Part shown: in pieces, positions 40,201 through 53,400 of the stretch
How positions within the stretch are numbered: position 1 is the stretch's first letter
How the letters are laid out: each line of letters starts with the position of its first letter
Source: Cruorifilaria tuberocauda
Taxonomy: Eukaryota > Nematoda > Chromadorea > Rhabditida > Onchocercidae
Reading direction: 5' to 3'
Length of the DNA stretch: 64,000 bases
Assembly: GCA_013365365.1 (NCBI GenBank)
Contig: JABVXU010000029.1
Span: forward strand, 248,001 to 312,000
The notes under the pieces: model-generated
Told to the model about the DNA's origin: nothing
Database searches by the model: none
The model's input: only the letters and a program-made list of their open reading frames with translations
Made by a program: the position numbers and the translations under genes

Positions 40201-43200
40201 ATATATTTTCTTTAAAACTGATTTGTTCAAATACATCGTCTATTTCATGCTTTTCAGTGTTACAGTTCTAAGAACTTCCTTATTCTTCCTTGATTTTCTA
40301 CTTTTCGACTTTTTTCTCGCTTCTTTGATATATAGTTTAGAAAAAACAGTTGACTTTACAATTTGAGATGGTTATCTTACAAATATTGATTTGTAGCCTT
40401 TTTCATCTCCACTTATGGAACGAGCCAATGCGCGAAGACAGGATGTTCTAGAAACGGAAAAACTTCGTTGGAATTTGGAAAAAAAGGAAAATGAAATAAT
40501 GGAATTGAAAATGAATCTTCGAGCTAAGGTTGATGATATTAGCAATTACAAGGTATGTTAAGCGTTCATAAAAGATATTATCATTTATTAGCATTCGTTA
40601 CTTACCAAAATGTACATGTAAATTAAGTAAGATATCGAATTGATTTAGTTGAATTTGAGATTTAGATTTGCAATATGGAAATGTACAATGTATATTAAAG
40701 AAGGAATTTTGGTTGAATTTGCTTTTATGTATGTACGTTTTTCTTTCAGGTGCGCTTAGAAATGGCTGAAAATAAGATAGAATCAATGGGAAAAATTGAT
40801 AAAACTGAGATACAAAAATTATATTCTCAAAATGACGATTTACGAGATCAGCTGAGAAAAGCAAAAATGTAAGTTTCCAGATTAAAAGATATGACGAGGA
40901 ATTCTGTATAAACGAAGTGGATTCTGTAAATCGATAAATGAATAGGGATTTATTGTGATTATGAAGAGCAGTCGTATTTGTCCAATATGAATCACGATTT
41001 GTAGTTCACACATACCCTTTTGATGAAACGATTCTTTTCTTATTCATTTGTTTTTGCTTCTTTTATTTATTTATTTATTTCTTTGCAGAGAATACGAAAA
41101 TACGTTAGAGACTTTGCAGTATGAAATTGATGTTTGTGAAAAAGAAAATTGTGAATTACGAAACCGTGCCAGAATTATTAGTAAAAAAGTGCTGTTGGAT
41201 GTATGTGTTATGTTCATCAACTTTTTAAAAATTTGAATTATATCACTTTAGTAGCGACCTGAAATGAACTCTGCCATAATTTAGCGACATTATTATCAAA
41301 AGTGTTTTTTGGAACATATTTTGTTTTTTTTCACCCAATAAAATTATCGTTCGACACTTAGCTATTCTTTCTGATAAGAATATGAGTAAAGTTACAAGTC
41401 ATTCTTTGCACTATTGTTTTAGTTGATTATTGGATGCTAATTTGAGCAAAAGGTAAAAGAAATTATGGCATATATATTAATAGTAGGTAGCAATGATATT
41501 TAAAAATATTAATTTTTATAAAATTATAATACAAAAGTTATGGTAATAAGTTCTCTTTTTAGCAGTTACAAACCATGAATTTCACTATGAATGATCCAAA
41601 AATGCAATCAGTGATAACACCACTCGATTCCATTCCGCCTACTCCTGAACAGTTTAATGAACTGGCTTATCTGGATAGTGAATTGAAAGAAACGAAATTA
41701 GCATTGGGATGGGCTTTTCAACACATTCGGCAGTTAAAAGTATAATATTCATTTTGCTTACAATTCATTATAAATTATGAAATGTTAGATGTGAGCAAAG
41801 TTTAACAATAATTTATAGTATCTTTTTCTTTTTTAAACTTATTTAATTAAAATTTAAAAAGGACCTAATTAAGATGTAACACAGACATTAAAAATACGCT
41901 AAAAGAAGACAGCTGTAATGTAAATATCTACTGAGGTGGTGGAGATCAGATAATGCTAAGTCAGGAAGATTTGATAGTTGACATTATAATCTTTTTCCGG
42001 AAAATTGTTACATAATCGTATCTTTTTATAAAATTGGATCTAGACACTTTAGTCATTCTGATATTCCTGATAACAATTGTAATTTTGAAGTTGCGCAGTA
42101 TTTAGATATCTCTTATTTAAATACTTATATCAGTAGAGACTGGTTACATCTCGTCACGTCTCGAATGCAAAGGGATTTCATTTTACTTTATGTTATTTTT
42201 AATTATTGTTGGATAATCAGAGTAAAAAAGAAGAAATTGATGAAATAACGATGATAAAATATTTATTTCGAATGGCACTCAAATAATCAGTTAGAAATTT
42301 GCTGCTTCAAGGCAAATGAAAGCCTGCAAATGTTGGGTGTTATGGATCCAATAATGGTCCCGCCAGATATAAGTGGCCCGTTAACGCTGTTATCAGTGCA
42401 GGTTGCAAAAAAAGATGAATTGGATGAATTATGCCGAAGAGCAGAAAATATTTTAGCGGTTAGTTTTATTAAATGTTTGAAAAAAAAATTTTTTTATCAT
42501 ATGTTATTTTTATTAAATGCTTAATACAGCAGTGAAAAATTTCAGTAATGGAAGTTTAGTTTTTATATGGATTTTCAGGACTCAAGATTTTATCAAATTC
42601 CATATATTGTTGATATATCTCAGCCAAAATCAAAGCAGAATATGGAGAAAAGACAGCATGTTAGAAATATTGCTCGTATAAATCAACAGATTGCTGATGT
42701 AGGCGTTTTGAATTGTTTCCTATCATATCGAGAATTTGTTGAGCTGTTCAGACCGTTATATTATGCATCAAAAATGCACAATTTGTTCGAAATATCTAAT
42801 ACTATTCCTCCCACTCGTTTACTTATTCAATTTTACTGCTATTTGTACATCATTTACCCTAGTTGATGAGAGCAGTTCCAATGGTCGCTTCTTTACTTCT
42901 TTCATAAATCAAATTTTTTTGGATTACGAAATAAAGCTTATAAATATAACCCCTTATAAGGATCACATCTTTTGTTGCAGCTGAAAATTGATATCCATCG
43001 ATTCTGTAACAAATATCATCAAGGTGGAGAATGGTCTCCACTTTTTGGACACATTGGAAATGTTACGTCATATAATCGGAAGGTAGCACGTTTTTAATTT
43101 ATTAATAAATTCTTGTGATTCCTAGCTACAAATTAGTACAAAGATTTCGGAGATGTTTCTTCTAATGCAATCATTGACTGGTGAACTTATTATTGGATAA

Positions 43201-43412
43201 TATTCTTTTTTACATATCACTTCGTGTAGTACTATAAAAATCCAATTTTCGCTTTAAATTTGTTCTTGCAGAAAGAAGAAAGAACCGCTGAAATTCATCT
43301 GCTTAAAGGTGTGCATTCTATAGCTTATAAAAATGCATTCGAATCACTTTTCGGTAATTTAAGTGTGGAGCGAAAGAGAACCGAATTAGCAGAAATTATC
43401 GTATCTGCTTAA
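34215..43412 (+). CDS. dnc-1: Dynactin p150(Glued)/DCTN1, no CAP-Gly domain seen
   Basis: Largest dynactin subunit, linking dynein to cargo and microtubules. Modelled as 28 exons, about 1058 aa: 34215-34291, 34590-34728, 35125-35247, 35358-35456, 35689-35753, 35892-36051, 36165-36185, 36419-36495, 36612-36753, 36853-36969, 37167-37265, 37331-37430, 37497-37582, 37702-37832, 37928-38096, 38354-38404, 38938-39069, 39206-39308, 39580-39682, 40002-40089, 40397-40552, 40750-40868, 41089-41200, 41563-41739, 42291-42458, 42579-42698, 42981-43082, 43272-43412; all phases agree. Residues 1-390 form a coiled coil matching CC1 of p150, including KEMAEEKAELLE. AFLPDNFSKPGGDGD (about 397-411) marks the intercoil domain. 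A second coiled coil spans about 695-823, and SPLFGHIG lies near the C-terminus. The protein starts where CC1 starts, like the p135 isoform that lacks CAP-Gly. The 51-nt exon at 38354 is weaker than the rest. Confidence 0.92.
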
Positions 43413-44812
43413 AATTTCGTTGCGTTCATGTCTCCGGACAAATTGATTCAATCTCGATGATTTTTTATACAAACGGATTTTCCAAGTTCTTTAAATCTAA
43501 CATTGCATATAAAAATTTAAACCATATTCTCGGTTTAACATTCCACATATGTAAAATATATAAAATTGGAAATTAAGAATAGAACTGCTTATGTTTTTTC
43601 TTGAATGTATTTGTTCCTTGCCATGTATTTCTGTTTCATATCCGCATATTTTACATGGGTAGTACATTGAAGCTTTCAAAGCTAATTTTTAATTGTATTC
43701 ACTGTTCTGTTATCGGATTTTGTTCTCTGTTTTCAAATACGATTTCTTCGCCAAACAAGAGATTACATTGAGAATGGTAATTCACAAAAATTGGATTCTT
43801 TAATGTATTATTATTTTTTTGAGTATTTCAGCATTTTGGAAGTTCTATGTCCTTGCAAATTTTTCGTTTTTGCTTCAAACTCTACAAGACTTGTAAATAA
43901 ATTTTTTCATATCTGTTCAAAATCCTTTTGTTATCTGTGCTTACGAGGCTTTCATATTCATCATTCATCTGTATTCGATTGTCCAGGTTTTTTATATCTT
44001 CAGCTTTAATTGATTTTTTTTCGTAATTTTGATGTCAATTTTCTAGCAGTTTTGGAATTATAGAGCTTGAATTCCTAATCACTACTTTTGTTCCGCTATT
44101 TCGGCTATCTGAATTTCAGTTATTGTACCGTAAATTTATTGAAACGTGTCACTAGTTATGTACGAGTGAAAACTTTTTTTGTCATTCCTTTTTCGTGTGC
44201 TTTTTTAAATAGCTAGTTTGCTTTTTTTACTTGAACTATGGGTGCTTTTGGATCTGATCTTATTGATGTTGTGATTCGTATAATTGTGCAGTAAATTAAA
44301 TTAGTCTGCCTAAATGGTTTAGTAATTTTACATTTATTCAAAAATAAAGAGATATGATAATGGAAGATTACTGATACATACGAATTCATATCTTAATAAT
44401 AAGATCATAACTACAAGCGTGAAATGATGACAATGCAACGAAAATGCAGGTTGAAAAAGCTGCTATGAAATGAAATTTAAAGTTATTGTATTCAATTTAT
44501 TTATAAACAAACAAGTCTACGGAATTTCAGAGAAGTTTATTGAATTTCTTGTGATTTATTATTGATTTATGTATGGTACTGAAAGATTATGTTATTGATT
44601 TTCCCTTTTTGAAAAAACTTATGGAATATGAAATTAGAATTAATGATATGTCATTACTCTTAATTAAATTGCAAAAATGTTTTGGTGGAAACTTTTCCGC
44701 AGAAAAATTAAAATAGTTTAAATTTTACCAGGATTCGACTTGCAATAAAAAATAGATTCTGTTAAGATTAATTTTCTTCAAGCGATATGACCCGAGGCAT
44801 TTCCGGCATCAC

Positions 44813-45022
44813 CTAACTCTGAATGTCGAGAGGATCGCCGTTGATTGGCAATGCGCTCAACTGGAAAACTTTCATCACTCTAAAGATCATGCGAACTGTG
44901 GTAAACCCATATCTTAACAAACATACGCCTCCAACAAACAAATCATTAAGCAGCAAGCATAGCATATAAGCTATTCCTGATACCAGGACTACAAGGATAA
45001 GCCAATATATCCGTTTGTGCAT
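44813..45022 (-). CDS. Small hydrophobic ORF, one membrane segment
   Basis: A 69-aa frame with an in-frame TAA just upstream of its ATG. Residues 6-29 (IYWLILVVLVSGIAYMLCLL and following) form a strong transmembrane helix close to the N-terminus. A 66-nt GTATGT...TTTCCAG intron may remove residues 33 to about 54, keeping frame into LSALPINGDPLDIQS. Alternatively, another frame after the same acceptor runs to a Ser/Arg-rich end. The spacing of helix and following GFTTV loosely resembles the first membrane segment of DEG/ENaC channels, but nothing downstream continues that family. It could be a tiny membrane protein, a channel relic or chance. Confidence 0.3.
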   Translation of the reverse strand: MHKRIYWLILVVLVSGIAYMLCLLLNDLFVGGVCLLRYGFTTVRMIFRVMKVFQLSALPINGDPLDIQS

Positions 45023-46291
45023 GATTTAGCGGGTGTGCATTTAATTGGAAAGTACTTAATTAAATATAATTAAGAAGTGTATTTAATTAATCAATAAAAT
45101 CAAGCGATGGATTTTTGACAATTATTAAAGAATCCTAATCTTTTAATATCGAGAACGCAAATTCGTTCTTTAATTTTTTCTTTTTGCATTTCTTTCTTAT
45201 TTTCTTCCTTTTTGTTTTTCTTTTTGCTCAGCACAGTTCCTATCAAAGTAAGTGAAAGATTTACTTTGAATGAGGAAAAAGTTAAACTGAAAGTCATCGG
45301 AATGATGTTTGTCATTACAGCAAGATTATATTACTGTCATTAATTTATGTCAATGATCAATTTTCCATTCACACAAATTTATTCCTTCTCATAGAAAAAA
45401 GCGAACTAACAATCAAAAAGCATATTTAAAACGAAAAAACTACCAAATTCCATACTGAATGATTTGGTCATCAGAGAATGATTAATCACTCAGTATTGAA
45501 TAGTCTAAATTTGTCAATTTTCTACAATAAATAATAAAATCAATAATATTTTGTTACAAATCATGAGTAATATTTATGTGAACATTTAATTTTTAGGTGC
45601 TATAAATTACTAAAACTTTCCGATTCAAGTTACCTGAAAATTTGAAAATTTCTAAAATTGTATTTGTCTTATGCTTTTATTACAAAGTATTGACTTTTTT
45701 ATGAAAATATTGATAAATTTACTAATAGAAAACTAGCAATCTCAAATTGATAAATACGAAGTAAAAAAATTTTTTCACATGATATGAAATGATGAAAGAC
45801 ATGATGAAGACATGGTGAAGCTGATCACTTATCTTTTTTTAACTGGAACTTTGTGACATCTATTACTTTTACTATTCGATTGAACTGGTTATTGTTAAAA
45901 TCATTGAAGACTATCTGCTCTTAAACTTACCATTTTACTCAATACGATCCATTTCTACTAACAGTTATGTGCCAGTTGTTATCACTACTGCTCTGATAAA
46001 AAGTATCTACTGGTAACAACTGGAGAAACGATGGTTTAGAGTTGTGATTTGTTGTAAATGAAGAGTTTTCAAAATCGGTATTAAAATGAATGCATCTGAA
46101 TATCACTGTGGGACAAGAGATTATTCTATCACCATGATATGATCATGATAACTGTACCATTTAAATTATTTCAGTCATCGAGAACAGTTCTATCAGAATG
46201 GCTAACTAAGGCTGATTAAGCAGTGGGGTGGAATGTATTTTTTGTCAACCGAATAATTTTTTGCATATTTCATGACTAACTGCCTGTTTAG

Positions 46292-46543
46292 TGAAAACAG
46301 CGCCCATCAAACACCGCCCAACTCGCGAGAAGCACGTATTCCTTCAGTGTGACTTTCTGCTCGAAGCAATGTGGTCTTATCGTCGATGTGCACCGGGACT
46401 ATTACTTCAGTGAGGGCCTTGGCTTGAACTATTTCGAATGATTCTTCCCGCCTCCATGTTATAAGCTGAAGAAGGAATGGAACTCTCCATCGCTGAGTGA
46501 TAAATCAGAATATATTTTGGTACCACGAGCCGGGAAATGTTTA
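46292..46543 (+). pseudogene. Decayed or unassigned coding-like block
   Basis: GC-richer than its surroundings and flanked by an acceptor (TGTTTAG, ending 46291) and a strong donor (GTATGT at 46544). No single frame spans it. One frame, starting KTAPIKHRPTREKHVFLQCD, runs to TGA at 46411. Another, open after a TGA at 46439, encodes KKEWNSPSLSDKSEYILVPR and ends in phase 0 at the donor. I read this as either two adjacent exons of an unrecognised gene or a frameshifted relic. No family was recognised. Confidence 0.3.
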
Positions 46544-47256
46544 GTATGTAATCAAAGATATAATCAATTTCGATAGTCAATTTTTGTCATAAAATCATCT
46601 GTGACTCTTTCAGTTAACTCTCCTTTGGTTATGAGCTGGAATTTAAATAATATAATATATTAGTGAATAAGAATCAAAAGGTTAAAACGATCGATATGAG
46701 ATATAAAATAATTGTGCAAGACATTATGTAAACAATACATGCAAACTTTTAATTAAGCTAACTGAAACTGGAATAGATTTCAGTAAATTTTATTAGGTGC
46801 AGTAATGGTTTTCCATTTTCTTGATGACCGGATAGTAAAAGTTGTATAGCTAGCAGAATTTCCAATCACCACCGATTCCTTCGGCATTTACAGTTAGTAA
46901 TCTGGTAGAGTTTCTTGTCGTACGGTATGAAAAAATCAGTTTTGACAGAATTTATTTTCTATTGCAAGTTGAAAATTTGAATAATTTTGGTTTCCAACTG
47001 TAAAGGTCTTAACAGAACCATTTTTGTTACTGTAATTTAAATATCGTATCGTAAAAAGTTTTTCCAAAAAGAAAGGGAGAGAGAGGCTACGGATTTTCCC
47101 TTATTACTAATTTCATCTCAATTTATAAGTATGGAAATAAAACGAAATGTGCAAGAAATGTTGGCAATGCTTTGCATGAATTATTTTTCATAATGCAATA
47201 TGATAGTTGAAGTGAAATTATTTAGTATGAAGGATTAAATAGCATTACTACTATTC

Positions 47257-47321
47257 TATTGTCACACTTATACAGCTTGTCACTGCAAATAGCAGTGACA
47301 AGCTGTATAAGTATGACAATA
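47257..47321. repeat. Near-perfect 30-bp hairpin with 5-nt loop
   Basis: Arms at 47257-47286 and 47292-47321 match at 29 of 30 positions and are separated by AAATA. The only mismatch is C-A if transcribed from the plus strand and G-U (pairable) if transcribed from the minus strand. The total of 65 nt is the size of a pre-miRNA, but the loop is very short and the pairing unusually perfect. It may be a small-RNA hairpin or a local inverted duplication. Confidence 0.8.
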
Positions 47322-47888
47322 AAATTTTCGCTAACAAAAATTATCAGCGATTTCCATCAAACTCACTTTCATAAATTTGATAAAATAAGCATTATTTCAT
47401 TTATTTCAAATTATTTCGAATTTCGCCGCCAAGCAAAAAATTTGAGGAATTTCACGATGCTTATATGAATAAGTACTTTTTCTTTTTGAAAACTGATTTA
47501 TATTTCCGTATAGTTTGGCTTTGGAACGCCAATTCCTAATGATAATAGGTCATTATGCTTGTTCTTTGAAATGAAAATACTTTACTGCGTTAGTAATAAA
47601 AGCACCTCGCTTCCTTTTTAGCGCTAATATATTTTGAGATGAATTTTCCGAAAAAATTTCTTCTCTAAATAAATTGTTCAAGAATAGACGAGTAATTTTC
47701 TTAAAAAAACTATCCAGCGTATTAGTAGATTTGAATGATTGTTAAGATTAGCAAGAAGTTACATCGATTAATATGTCTTATTCTTCTGATCATAAATTCA
47801 AAGGATAGTAAATCCAGAAAAAGTCAAAAAATGTATTACATGCTCAAATTTCAATATTGCATAAAATGAATAATTCCATATAATTCAG

Positions 47889-48818
47889 GAAGCACAAACG
47901 GAACAAACAGAACCGTTGGATTTATCGATGCGGAAAGTGTGCAAGGCAAAAAGTTCCATGCTAAAAAAGGAAAATTTTTAATGCATTTTAAACTGTTGCA
48001 GATTGTCTCGGTATTCCATTTAATTTAATTTCTGTGATTTAATCATTCATGGTTATCTTTTTCATCTCCGTAATCATCTCTTTTATTATCAATTATCCGT
48101 CATTATGTCTGACGTACTAATCAGTGCTATTTTTCTGCTATTTTTTACTGTTCCTCGCTTTCATTTTAATGAATAAAGTTTTCTGCAATTATGCTAAGCT
48201 TCTTGAACAGAAATTTCTTTTACTGAAAATTGAAACGATTTTCATTTCATAAAGTACATTTCACAAAGTAACAATCAGACTTTGCATCATCGCCATATCA
48301 TGAAATGTAGCAAATCAAGCAGCACAACTCACTTCAAAACTGTCTTTATAATTCACCGGAACGCTCTTGAGCGTAACGAATGCGTTCCTTTACAAAAGTG
48401 ATTTTAATTTTGCTGTTATGAAGTTAGGAAGAATGATTATCAATTTGCTGATAACTCAAGGCGGACTATTTCATGCTTGTTTGAAGTATTATGAATCTTC
48501 AAGTGATTGAAGAAATGAGAGGATAAAACGCAGGATAAGTGTAACAAACAAACAATGATAATTGAAAGCTAAATAGAAATTAAAATTAAAAAGAAATAGT
48601 CATCTGAAGTGTCGTATGGAGTGCACGTAGACGAAAGATCGTCGGAATACGATTTTTGTGATAAAGAATTTGATGAGAAATATGATTTGAGGGAAAGTAA
48701 TCTGATTGACATAGAGAGAAGAGTATCGAAATGCATGAATGTGGTGAAGTTATTTGAGATCACAGTGAAAGAGATATTTGGAAGCAATGCGATGAATTCA
48801 GTGGAAAGATTAATTTAA
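47889..48818 (+). CDS. Candidate pair of exons with a PLDLS motif
   Basis: Exon 47889-47936 follows TTCAG and encodes EAQTEQTEPLDLSMRK, ending at a GTGTGC donor in phase 0. Exon 48600-48818 follows AATAG and continues in phase 0 through SSEVSYGVHVDERSSEYDFC to a TAA. PLDLS is the classic docking motif for the corepressor CtBP, found in many zinc-finger repressors. The segment YDFCDKEFDEKYDLRE faintly resembles half a C2H2 finger without its second half. The 46543 donor is also phase 0, so these could be the 3' exons of one gene. No upstream start was identified. Chance ORFs remain possible. Confidence 0.3.
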
Positions 48819-50421
48819 AAATTATTCGAATGAAACATCAAGGATAAAGTTTCAGTTCCATGAAAGGACCATATCCCACGTGGTGTTTGACGATTGTTAG
48901 AAAAACTGAGATAATATTATACAAGAAATTTTATATTCAAACAGAAATTTTTTCTATTTTATCATTTAACGAATATCAATTCATTCAGACGTTTTATTTA
49001 TTAGCATTCAATTTCTTCAATTCGTTCTGATTAATTTTCCCAATTCTTATCACAACTTTATTGATCTTTCCAATCATTATCAATTCCTCAGTTTTGAGAA
49101 TTTCCAAAAAACTTTCCCATTGCATATTTCCTATTCCTGTGATGAGTTCCCTGATGTTTAGCTGCAATACTTATCATTTTCATTTTTAAATTAGCGCGGC
49201 TTTCGGTTAATTCGATTTTTTGGGGTGCGGGAGAATGTTTCGAACGTCACTTGTGATGCCGCAAAGGGCTAGACGTGCGTGTTGGGTTGTGCATGATTGC
49301 ATGAGTTTGTAATAGCCGAATGTCTGATATAAACTCCTTTTCACCTGTGATCTATAGTTTTCAGTTTGCTTAATAGATTTTATCAAATTTTCAAATTTTA
49401 TTTTCAACTAGCAACCATTGCAATATTTTCGTTATATCTTTTCTGGGTTATCACGTGGATGTCAAAAACTAATGCACAAACACTAATTTTAAGTATGTTA
49501 TTTACAAACGTATATGGATAATAATATGCAGTATGATTTCGTTTCAAGCTTTCCTTAACATGTGCCCTTTGATCATTTTTGTTCCTTCGCAGTTTTGCTT
49601 CATTATAACTATCGGCATATTTACGTTTCTTGTTTACGGAAGTATATTATCACATGTTCAGGCATTCACGTTTAAATTATTTTACTTACTTATTCTTAAT
49701 ATTCGCATTCGCACTTCAAGGTTGTTGTCCTCACCTCAGTGTTTTGCATAAATTCGATTTTTATTTTTTTGACGTTAATGATTCAGGTATTCATATTTTG
49801 GGCATTCATATCCTGAAGCTTTTTATGCTTTTAGCATATTCATATTCTGCATACTTTTACTAATTCGGTTTGTGTTTAAGATTCACATGTGTACGCTTTT
49901 CGCAGTTTACATATTGGCGCCTAATGTTTATGCTTTGTTATAGATTCTACATGGCTAAAATTATCGTCGTTGACGTATAACGTCAAAACAGTTTGAACTG
50001 AATTGAAAGAATTGGCATATAGAGTCATCTCATTGGAAGCACTTGTCGAACAAAAAGGGTAAGATTTGAAATTTTGATTTTTACAAACTAGTAATATTAC
50101 GTTAGAAATGTCACGTTTTTTGAGTTCCTCGACCATCAGTTATGAATAATGCAGATTTATGATTGAACTAATGTAAGCCAATGTAAGCCATTAGAGTTTG
50201 AGATGGTGTACATGGTTTGAAAGGATTTTATAGTGTATAAAATTTTGTTACACATTTCTACTATCACAAATCGTTATTTTTCCATTCTACTACGTCAACT
50301 TATTTTAAAGGTATTATTTTCATAGTAACCTTTTCCTGCGTCTCCGTTATCAATACTTTTCAATACGATTATGATGATGCCGAGTTTTCTGCAGATAAAT
50401 TAATTTGTGGAAGCAAGAACG

Positions 50422-53400
50422 ATGTCTGATAGTAATAGACGACAAAAAGAGTTGCAGAAGCAGCAACAGCAGCAGACGATTGCTCATGAAGAAGTTGTTC
50501 AAGAGGAGATAGTTACAGATGAATTGGTCGGTGATACACAAGTAATAATGAATTTAGCACTTTTTTGGATAAAGAAACAGTTTTGGCATTTGGTAACAGC
50601 ATTTTTAGAGAATTCGTCTAATTTCCTGATCATAATAATTTGATTAAGTATTGGCGAATTTTGCATTGATCAAGGATTAAATTTTGAAGAACAGTTTGAA
50701 CCGGCCGTATAGTAGATTGGGCTAAACAATCTGAACTAAGCATTTTGAAAAAACGGCTGTAATCATAGGAAGTAAATATCAGAGGACTGAATTAAATTAT
50801 TTAGTTACTAAATTTTAATTTTGTTTGGTTAATAAATTCCTGAATTAAACCAATAAATTCTGGATTGGGTAGATTGAACTGAGTGCTGAGTGACATATTG
50901 GACTATGCAATAAATTTTGAAAGGCCATGTGAACTAAATACGTATTTTAAAGACTAATTTCACGTAAAATAAGTAAGTTCTGAATAACGCAAAAATTGTA
51001 AATTTCTGAAAGCCATGTGTAAGTTTTAAGAACCTGAGATGAGCTATAAATTCTTGAATTATAATTCGAATGAAATGAGCGGAACACAATATGATTTGGA
51101 AGTTCGATATAATCCTCTTAGGATTGATGCTTTGGTTTGCTCAACAATTTTCCAAAACATTCAAGATGTTTGGCTCACATTATTGTAATTCAGATTTCCG
51201 AAGAAATTGTGGAGGAAGTCGATGTCGAAGGCGAAGTTGAGGATGACGTGGAATACCGATTGCAAGGTGTTTATAACTATTTTCATCTCATCAATATCCT
51301 TTTAGATGATAAGTAATTATCATTCATATACTTATTTAATCGCGAATTTATTACGGATTCTAGGCTTGTTTCCTAAACTAATTAATGTATCCTTTAACAG
51401 TATTTTTCAGTTGATGGTTCCTATAAAGTTGTTTATTCGTCTCGTGTAAGTAGTATTCCATCGGGAAGTAGACATTCACCTTATGAGGATTCGCAGCATG
51501 AACGGGTATATTTTCAGTCATTGAATTGGCATTTTGTCAAAGATGAAACAAATCAAACGACATTCGGCATTGATTTGCAATGTTTTAAATGGAACTGTGT
51601 TTGAGATTTCGCAACATTAATTTCTGAATTATGGATGGGATTTCTGAATATCGGTTTTTATGTCGTGATTGAGCTTTATGATGCCAGTACCGAAATTTAG
51701 AGAAAGACGTAAACTCTAAAATTGGGATTCAGTATGTTCATGTCGTAAGTGAGGTAGTGATCTGCTCAGTAAATTGGAATTGATTTTTTCTTTCAAAATT
51801 TCAGGTAAGTATTGGAGAAGCAAGCGATAGTCAGTTGTGCAATTCCGATGTTGGACCGACTCAGACAGGACGCGTTGTTCCGGCACATGTTTTTGCTGTT
51901 CGGGGAAATAGGGTAGAACTCTTCAGACATTTAATCAACTGTTTGCATTAATACACAACCAAATCGGGCATAAACGTCCTACTGCAACTAGCAGGAAATT
52001 TGTAGTGGATTTTAACATTTATATGCATTATGAATCCGCTTTTTGACTTTGATAGTGCGTACTTTCTAATTAATATCATTTCTACAGCCTGTGAATTGCA
52101 AATTATGTTCAAATTAAAGTTTGAAACGAATATATTAAAGCCGAGTATGAAGTTTATTTCAATAGTAAAACATCTTTCAATATGATATATGAGAATCTCC
52201 CACATTCGGCAATAAAGGACAGAGGAAACTTTTTGATTAGTTCAGTTTTGTTTTGAAACTTTTAATTAATTTATTTAATTTATTTTTTTTCCAGATATAT
52301 CGTATTGATCGATCAGGTGGTTCAACTACCACCACACCAGTTCGGACACTTAGTGAAACAAATCGTGGAGCAGTGGATCAGAACGTGAGTTTTGTGATTT
52401 GTTTATGAATTCTCAGTAAATAAATAATTAACGAACAATATTTTGTGGAATTAAAATGTATGAAATTACTAAGTTTTTTTGGAAGAAAATTCTTATAGAC
52501 TTTAACTTCTAAGCTGTGTAGAGCGATAATTTCCTAGCTGATTTTTTAGTGGATATACCGATGTAGCCGGCATGTATTTTCAGAAAACAGAATCAAATTG
52601 GCGAAGACGTGAAGTGCCATCTAAATCAAAACCTCTACAAGCTGGACCTCTTAGTCCACCTTTGGCATATCGGGCTGCTCAGGCTAGTGTTCAACGTAAC
52701 AGGGTATTCACTCCAATGTTGGCGGCTAAATTAGCTCCAAAGAAGTACTGATTGCTGTATTCTGTAGTTCTCAGTTTTGAATTTTTGCGATTTAAAATTA
52801 AATTTTTCGAGTGATTTTATCTGCTAATGCAGGTAAGTGGTGAAACAGTAGTTTAAGGATTTAAGCTCCATTTTGCATTTAGTTTTTTTATAAGACGTCG
52901 GCTGCGGTAATAAAAAGATTCTAATCGGTATAAACTGAGACAATAGAATAACAGTCCTTATTTTTCATATGAATTTAAGAGCATTTTAAAATCTCATAAA
53001 TGAATCGTCTATTTATATATTTCGTCTCCAGGCGACCTCTTGGCTCAAAAAAACCATGTCATTGCACACGTTCGATGTGTTTGAAATTATATTGTGATTG
53101 TTTTGCGAATGGGGAATTTTGCAATGACTGTGATTGCAAGGACTGCAAAAATACAATTGAATATGAAATTGAAAGAACGCGTGCTATTAGATTGTCACTG
53201 GAACGCAATCCGAATGCATTCAAGCCAAAAATCGGTAGCATATTTAGAAAAACTAGATTAGCAATGACTAATTCAATTGTTGATTGACGAGATGGTTTGA
53301 TTGTCGGTTCATCAAATACTTTCATAATAGGAAATGTCCAACATGCTCTTTCGAGTGATATGCTGTAACTAGCTGAATGAGTTTTAGAAATTAACAATCA

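Larger units (their letters stand above)
43413..50421. other. 7 kb interval with weak coding signals
   Basis: No confidently identified gene lies between dnc-1 and lin-54. Listed separately are a membrane-anchored small ORF (44813-45022, minus), a decayed GC-richer block (46292-46543), a long hairpin (47257-47321) and two candidate exons (47889-48818). ORFs at 43497-43679, 43791-44009, 49207-49407, 49533-49863 and 49921-50136 have no supporting motif and are not called. Poly(A)-signal-like AATAAA strings occur downstream of dnc-1, for example in the stretch around 44341. Confidence 0.55.

Noticed and set aside
43497..43679. Minus-strand ORF with CKICG and two later histidines, resembling a zinc finger
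   Set aside because: The Cys-His spacing does not fit C2H2, there is no hydrophobic core pattern, and the frame lies in the 3' flank of dnc-1.
49533..49863. Overlapping hydrophobic plus-strand ORFs
   Set aside because: Phe/Leu-rich translation typical of T-rich non-coding DNA; no start context, splice sites or motif.
49921..50136. Minus-strand 71-aa ORF upstream of lin-54
   Set aside because: No domain, no splice context and composition close to random; it probably lies in the lin-54 promoter region.
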